From Acidobacteriaceae bacterium (lineage in GTDB: Bacteria > Acidobacteriota > Terriglobia > Terriglobales > Acidobacteriaceae): a stretch of DNA of 64,000 bases. Under the pieces are notes generated by a model that was given only the letters and a program-made list of their open reading frames with translations, was not told the origin of the DNA and did not search any database. The DNA is taken from positions 1-64,000 of the forward strand of contig PKXQ01000079.1 of NCBI GenBank assembly GCA_003132405.1, written 5' to 3'. Made by a program: the position numbers and the translations under genes. Positions 60,442 to 64,000 of the stretch are shown in pieces; position 1 is the first letter of the stretch; each line of letters begins with the position of its first letter.

Positions 60442-60825
60442 GAATAACCTAACTCTATCTCTTTCCACACTTCGTCTTCAAATTACCGACGTGATCCGTT
60501 CCCGATCAGTGGCGCCGGAAACCGGAAGAATGCGGCAGGACTATTTGCCGCTTGTTACAGTTGAGTTGCTCGCCCGGGAAGTGTTTCTACAGATTTTGAT
60601 GCTTGATAGAAGCGGATCAGTCACTTGCTGGAAGAGCGCTATGAGATTTCTTGACGGGTACAAGGATCTGGCCCGCAGGGGGAAATGCATGGCGAAGAGC
60701 GCGGCAACCGTCACGCGACGGAAGGGAGATGAACGACATCGAAAGCGACAAAGCGCGAGGCGCGGAGGGTTCCGGCTGGCCGTGCCTTATACTTTAGAGA
60801 GCCGGAATCGGTCCCGAAAAATCAG
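60442..60825. other. Intergenic region before the MetE-like pseudogene
   Basis: No gene is seen that I can support. An open plus-strand frame at 60440-60829 has no ribosome site or family features and is rich in Arg and Ser. The promoters of the flanking genes should lie here. Confidence 0.35.
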
Positions 60826-61891
60826 ATGAAGATTCCTACCGAACCTATTGGAAGCATGCCCCGGCCGCTGGAATTGATTGAGGCGATTGCCGCTGCGGGC
60901 AACTTTGCCGATCCTAAGTTGGACCCGCTTTACGAAGCGGCGACTCGCGACACAATCCAACAATTTGAGGCGACGGGTTCTCCGGTAATTACGGATGGGG
61001 AGCAGCGCAAGTATCACATTTTTTGGACTTATTCGGTGCATGGATTGGCCAATACGGCGCCCGACGGTTTTAAGATTCCGTTTTCCGCCGGACATGTGCG
61101 GCGCATGCCGCGACTGACAGCGGGGCCTTTTCGTTACAGAGTGTATGCCGACCGCTACGTTGAAGTCGCGAAGCGCTATGCGCACCTGCCGCTGAAGCAG
61201 GCAGTCATATCTCCTTCTGCGCTGAGCTTGATGTATCCGGCAGAAGATATTCCCGGTTACTCGCGGCAGGATTTCATCGATGATTTGCTGCGCGAGCACG
61301 AAACCGAGGTTCGGCGATGCTTTGAGAGGGATGCATAGAAAGTCCAAATTGATTTCACGGAAGGACGATTGGCGGTGAAGCTCGATCCGACGGGCGAACT
61401 GCTGAATAGTTTTATTGGTTTGAACAACCTGGCGCTGGCGCGATTTTCTACGGTTGAGCGGCAAAGCATCGGTGTGCACACTTGCCCGGGGTGGCGATCG
61501 GGATTCGACGCATAGTGCTGACGTTGATTACGAGCAACTGGTGCCCAGCCTGTTTGAATTGCGCGTGGGGAATTTTTACATCGCGATGGCCGGGGAGAAG
61601 GATCGCACGCGGGTGCCGAAGACAATTCGCCAATATCTCAAGCCGGAGCAGCGCGCGTTTGTAGGTGTGGTTTCGCCGATTGATCCGCGAGTGGATACGC
61701 CGGAGGAGGTTCGCGACCGGGTGCTCGAAGCGGCGAAGTATATTCCGCTCGAGCAACTGGGAACGACGGACGATTGCGGGTTTTCGCCGTTCAGCGACGA
61801 TACATCGACGACGCGCGAAACTGCATTTGCGAAGATTCGGGCGAGAGTGGAAGGCACGCGGCTGGCGGAAAAAATTCTGGGAAACGGGTGA
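60826..61891 (+). pseudogene. Cobalamin-independent methionine synthase (MetE C-terminal-like), disrupted
   Basis: The 5' part (MKIPTEPIGSMPRPLELIEA, GSPVITDGEQRKYHIFWTYS) and the 3' part (CPGGDRDSTHSADVDYEQLV, SLFELRVGNFYIAMAGEKDRTRV, VVSPIDPRVDTPEEVRDRVLEA, DDCGFSPFSDD) together make a 350-aa protein of the MetE C-terminal/UROD superfamily, the kind often annotated as B12-independent methionine synthase or epoxyalkane:CoM transferase. Two lesions are present: an in-frame TAG at 61336-61338 (RDA-stop-KVQIDFTEGRL) and a surplus G in the GGGG run at 61486-61489. Reading resumes in the next frame to the TGA at 61889. The metal ligands (HTC, and Cys in DDCGF) survive. The stop overlaps the start of the next gene. 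Confidence 0.85.
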
Positions 61892-63183
61892 TGGACGAAA
61901 ACGAAGAAAAATTGTTGCGTTTGGTCGCGCTGCAAAATGCGCAGGCGGTGCTTCTCGCGCGAGATCGGGCGGAGCATGAGCTGATTGCGACGAACGAGGC
62001 GTTGGAACGCAAGACGGCGGAGCTGGCCGAGCAGCGCGAATCTTTTCGCGTCACGCTCGCGAGTATCGGCGACGCGGTTATCACCACAGATACCCAAGCT
62101 AAAATCACGTTCTTAAATCCCGTGGCCGAGGCCATGACGGGGTGGAAATCGGACGAGGCCATTGGCCAACCCCTCGAGAAAGTGTTCAACATTATTAACG
62201 AGCAGACCCGGCAGCCCGCGCCGAATCCGGTGAGCCGGGTGTTGCGCGAGGGAGTGGTGGTTGGACTCGCCAACCACACCGCATTGATTGGCCGCGATGG
62301 GAAGGAAACGGCGATTGATGACAGTGCGGCGCCGATCCGAGCCGAAACCGGGAAAATTTCCGGCGTGGTGATGGTGTTTCACGATGTGACCGAGCAGCGA
62401 AAGGCGGAGAACGCGCTGCGACAATCCAATCAGTTGTTGAGCGAGGTGCGGGACGAGCTTGAGAAGCGGGTGCAGGAACGCACGACGGAACTCGAAACGG
62501 CGAATGAGAGTTTACGCGATCTTTCGGCGCGTTTGCTGCATCTGCAGGATGAAGAACGCCGGCGCCTGGCGCGCGAACTGCACGACAGCGTGGGCCAGAT
62601 ACTTGCCGCCATCGGCATGAATATTGCCGTAGTTCAGTCTCAGTCGCACAAGCTGGATTCGTTTGGGGCGAGAGCAGTTTCGGAGAATGCGCAACTGGTC
62701 GACCAGGTTTCGCGGGAAATTCGTACCATCTCTCATCTGCTTCACCCTCCGCTGCTTGAAGTGGCCGGGCTAGTTTCGGCGTTACGGTGGTATGTGGATG
62801 GCTTTTCAGAACGCAGCAAGATCAAAGTCGATCTGGAAGTGCCGGCGGATTTTGGACGGTTGCCAAACGATGCGGAACTGGCCATCTTCCGCATCGTGCA
62901 GGAGTGTTTGACCAACGTCCATCGTCACTCGGGAAGCGCAACGGCGGCGATACTGATCCGGCAGGAAGACGGCCAGCTGACGGTGCAAGTTAGGGATAGC
63001 GGGAAGGGCCTACCGTCGAAGAAACAGCGGGAGCTAATCGAATCGAACCGGGGCGGGGTGGGATTTGGGGGCATGCGGGAGCGGCTGCGGCAGCTCGGCG
63101 GCGCTCTGGAGATACAATCCGAGGGCGAGGGGACGGTAGTGAGCGTGACCCTCAACGTGCAAAGCGCGCCTACTGATGGGTAG
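61891..63183 (+). CDS. PAS-domain sensor histidine kinase (NarL-type HisKA_3)
   Basis: This 430-aa soluble kinase has an N-terminal coiled coil (residues about 1-50) and a PAS domain (RESFRVTLASIGDAVITTDTQAKITFLNPVAEAMTGW, ending GVVMVFHDVTEQRKAEN). A second coiled coil leads to the HisKA_3 phospho-acceptor LLHLQDEERRRLARELHDSVGQILAAIGMN (His in RELHDSVGQ). The GHL ATPase domain has FRIVQECLTNVHRHSG (N box), VRDSGKGLP (G1) and GVGFGGMRERLRQLGG (G2). Such kinases phosphorylate NarL/LuxR-type regulators, but no response regulator is adjacent. The ATG at 61891 overlaps the pseudogene stop in TGATG. It lacks membrane helices. Confidence 0.9.
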   Translation: MDENEEKLLRLVALQNAQAVLLARDRAEHELIATNEALERKTAELAEQRESFRVTLASIGDAVITTDTQAKITFLNPVAEAMTGWKSDEAIGQPLEKVFNIINEQTRQPAPNPVSRVLREGVVVGLANHTALIGRDGKETAIDDSAAPIRAETGKISGVVMVFHDVTEQRKAENALRQSNQLLSEVRDELEKRVQERTTELETANESLRDLSARLLHLQDEERRRLARELHDSVGQILAAIGMNIAVVQSQSHKLDSFGARAVSENAQLVDQVSREIRTISHLLHPPLLEVAGLVSALRWYVDGFSERSKIKVDLEVPADFGRLPNDAELAIFRIVQECLTNVHRHSGSATAAILIRQEDGQLTVQVRDSGKGLPSKKQRELIESNRGGVGFGGMRERLRQLGGALEIQSEGEGTVVSVTLNVQSAPTDG

Positions 63184-63219
63184 CTGCCCCCCGGTATTTC
63201 TGCGAGAAGAGAGCGAATT

Positions 63220-63960
63220 TCAGCGCGATAGTTTGGCGGCGGCGGGCTCGTCGAGCATCCACAACAATTTTCCGTCGGAGGGCTGAACTCTTTGCGAGGG
63301 CAGCGGCGGGGTGCTCTTGCCTTCGAGAACTTGATGGAGCATTTCGGCCTTGTCCGCGCCATTGGCGAGAAACATTATTTCGGCAGCGCGATTGAGCACG
63401 GGGAAAGTAAAAGTGATGCGGTGAGTTTTGAATTTCTCTACCCAATTGGCGACGACGAGCCGCGATTTTTCCTCTAGCGCCGCGGAATCGGGGAAGAGAG
63501 AAGCGGTGTGACCGTCGGGCCCCATGCCGAGCAGGATGAGGTCGAAGCGCGGGAATTCGTTGGGCTTGAGTTCGAAGAATTTGCGAAGCTGAGATTCGTA
63601 ATTCGCGGCCGCAGCGGCGGCATCGGGATTTTCGGCGGGCACACGAAAGACATTTTCTGACGGAATTGTGATCTTGGAGAGCAACGATTCCTGCACCATC
63701 CGGTAATTGCTTTCGGCGTCGGTCGGCGGGACGTGGCGTTCGTCGCCGAAGAACATGAAGACGCGGTTCCAGGCAAAGGTGGCGTAATTCGCAGCGAGCA
63801 GAGAGTAGAGAGCCTTGGGCGTGGAGCCGCCCGAAAGAGCGACGGTGAAGCGTCCCTGGGCGCCGATGGCGGTGCGGGCAATGCGGACGAATTCCTCGGC
63901 AGCGGCGTGGTAAAGGTCGGCGGCAGTGGCAAGGACTTCGATGGATCGAGTCGGCGGCAT
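63220..63960 (-). CDS. pgl: 6-phosphogluconolactonase
   Basis: This 246-aa enzyme hydrolyses 6-phosphogluconolactone in the pentose-phosphate pathway. It is a glucosamine-6-phosphate-isomerase-like fold with RFTVALSGGSTPKALYSLL (phosphate loop), RVFMFFGDERHVPPTDAESNYRM, and the catalytic region LILLGMGPDGHTASLFPDSAAL, followed by VVANWVEKFKTHRITFTFPVLNRAAEIMFLANGADKAEML. The length is normal. Upstream pentose-phosphate genes, such as zwf and gnd, would lie beyond the window's end if clustered. Confidence 0.93.
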   Translation of the reverse strand: MPPTRSIEVLATAADLYHAAAEEFVRIARTAIGAQGRFTVALSGGSTPKALYSLLAANYATFAWNRVFMFFGDERHVPPTDAESNYRMVQESLLSKITIPSENVFRVPAENPDAAAAAANYESQLRKFFELKPNEFPRFDLILLGMGPDGHTASLFPDSAALEEKSRLVVANWVEKFKTHRITFTFPVLNRAAEIMFLANGADKAEMLHQVLEGKSTPPLPSQRVQPSDGKLLWMLDEPAAAKLSR

Positions 63961-64000
63961 GAAATTTTGTAATTTGGGAATTTCGTAATTTTGTAATTTA
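63961..64000. repeat. AATTTTGTAATTTGGG-type short tandem repeats at the window edge
   Basis: AAATTTTGTAATTTGGGAAT and TTCGTAATTTTGTAATTTA follow the pgl start, with TTGTAATTT recurring twice and TCGTAATTT once. The repeat continues beyond the window. Confidence 0.55.

Noticed and set aside
60440-60829. 129-codon plus-strand frame before the MetE-like pseudogene
   Set aside because: Arg/Ser-rich without motif or ribosome site; it overlaps the start of the divergent secreted-protein gene.

Overview
The window looks like a chromosome segment of a soil-type Acidobacteriota bacterium, probably class Terriglobia (Koribacter/Terriglobales-like). This is inferred from gene content and style, not from a marker gene. 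The composition is moderately GC-rich. Typical acidobacterial features are a carboxypeptidase-regulatory-domain protein, a pentaheme cytochrome fused to TPRs beside a CRTAC1/ASPIC-UnbV protein, a Cys/His-rich family (positions 51589-52248), a PEP-CTERM protein, and many short intergenic repeats. I see no rRNA, tRNA or CRISPR array.

Region 1 (1-6.0 kb) is accessory DNA. It holds a frameshifted BrnA-like antitoxin remnant, then a two-gene DUF5343/Swt1-like HEPN unit. Next comes a 3.83-kb element (2030-5860) bounded by 35-bp inverted repeats with one mismatch. It encodes an IS1595-family DDE transposase plus five passenger genes: a coiled-coil protein, a lipoprotein, two small membrane proteins and a trypsin-like serine protease. 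Each terminal repeat supplies the -35 box of an inward promoter.

Region 2 (6-31 kb) is mostly housekeeping and metabolic. It contains AlkA-type glycosylase, TonB-like protein, an RCK-type channel protein with a degenerate selectivity filter, a P-loop sulfotransferase-like protein, an ORF6N regulator with two related 27-bp palindromes, an acyl-CoA mutase large subunit with isobutyryl-CoA-mutase-like specificity residues, a glycosyltransferase, a TolC-type channel, TruA, an aldehyde dehydrogenase, the cytochrome-TPR/CRTAC1/Rieske cluster, DedA, an ArsR-SRPBCC pair with twin operators, ankyrin, DUF58 and CBS-domain proteins.

Region 3 (31-43 kb) carries a multi-pass membrane protein, a 49-aa secreted peptide, a PAS/degenerate-GGDEF-motA-motB operon, TauE/SafE, a DUF255 thioredoxin-like protein, a possible Abi-type protein, an M20 peptidase, an alpha/beta hydrolase and glycerate 2-kinase.

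Region 4 (43-52 kb) is built around Tat export. A beta-barrel gene is followed by a chimeric gene joining a TatA/B-like N-terminus to a second barrel copy, then intact tatA/B and tatC, a secreted glutaminyl-cyclase-like M28 enzyme and a twin-arginine multicopper oxidase. The chimera fits a tandem duplication of [barrel + 5' end of tat]. A PEP-CTERM protein, an MBL-fold hydrolase and a beta-hydroxyacid dehydrogenase follow.

Region 5 (52-64 kb) holds a DUF4411 (PIN-like)/ImmA-IrrE pair, a type IV pilin, a monoheme cytochrome c, two overlapping stand-alone LuxR-type HTH genes, a roughly 100-bp MITE-like insertion inside a 15-bp tandem array, a disrupted MetE-like pseudogene, a PAS histidine kinase and 6-phosphogluconolactonase.
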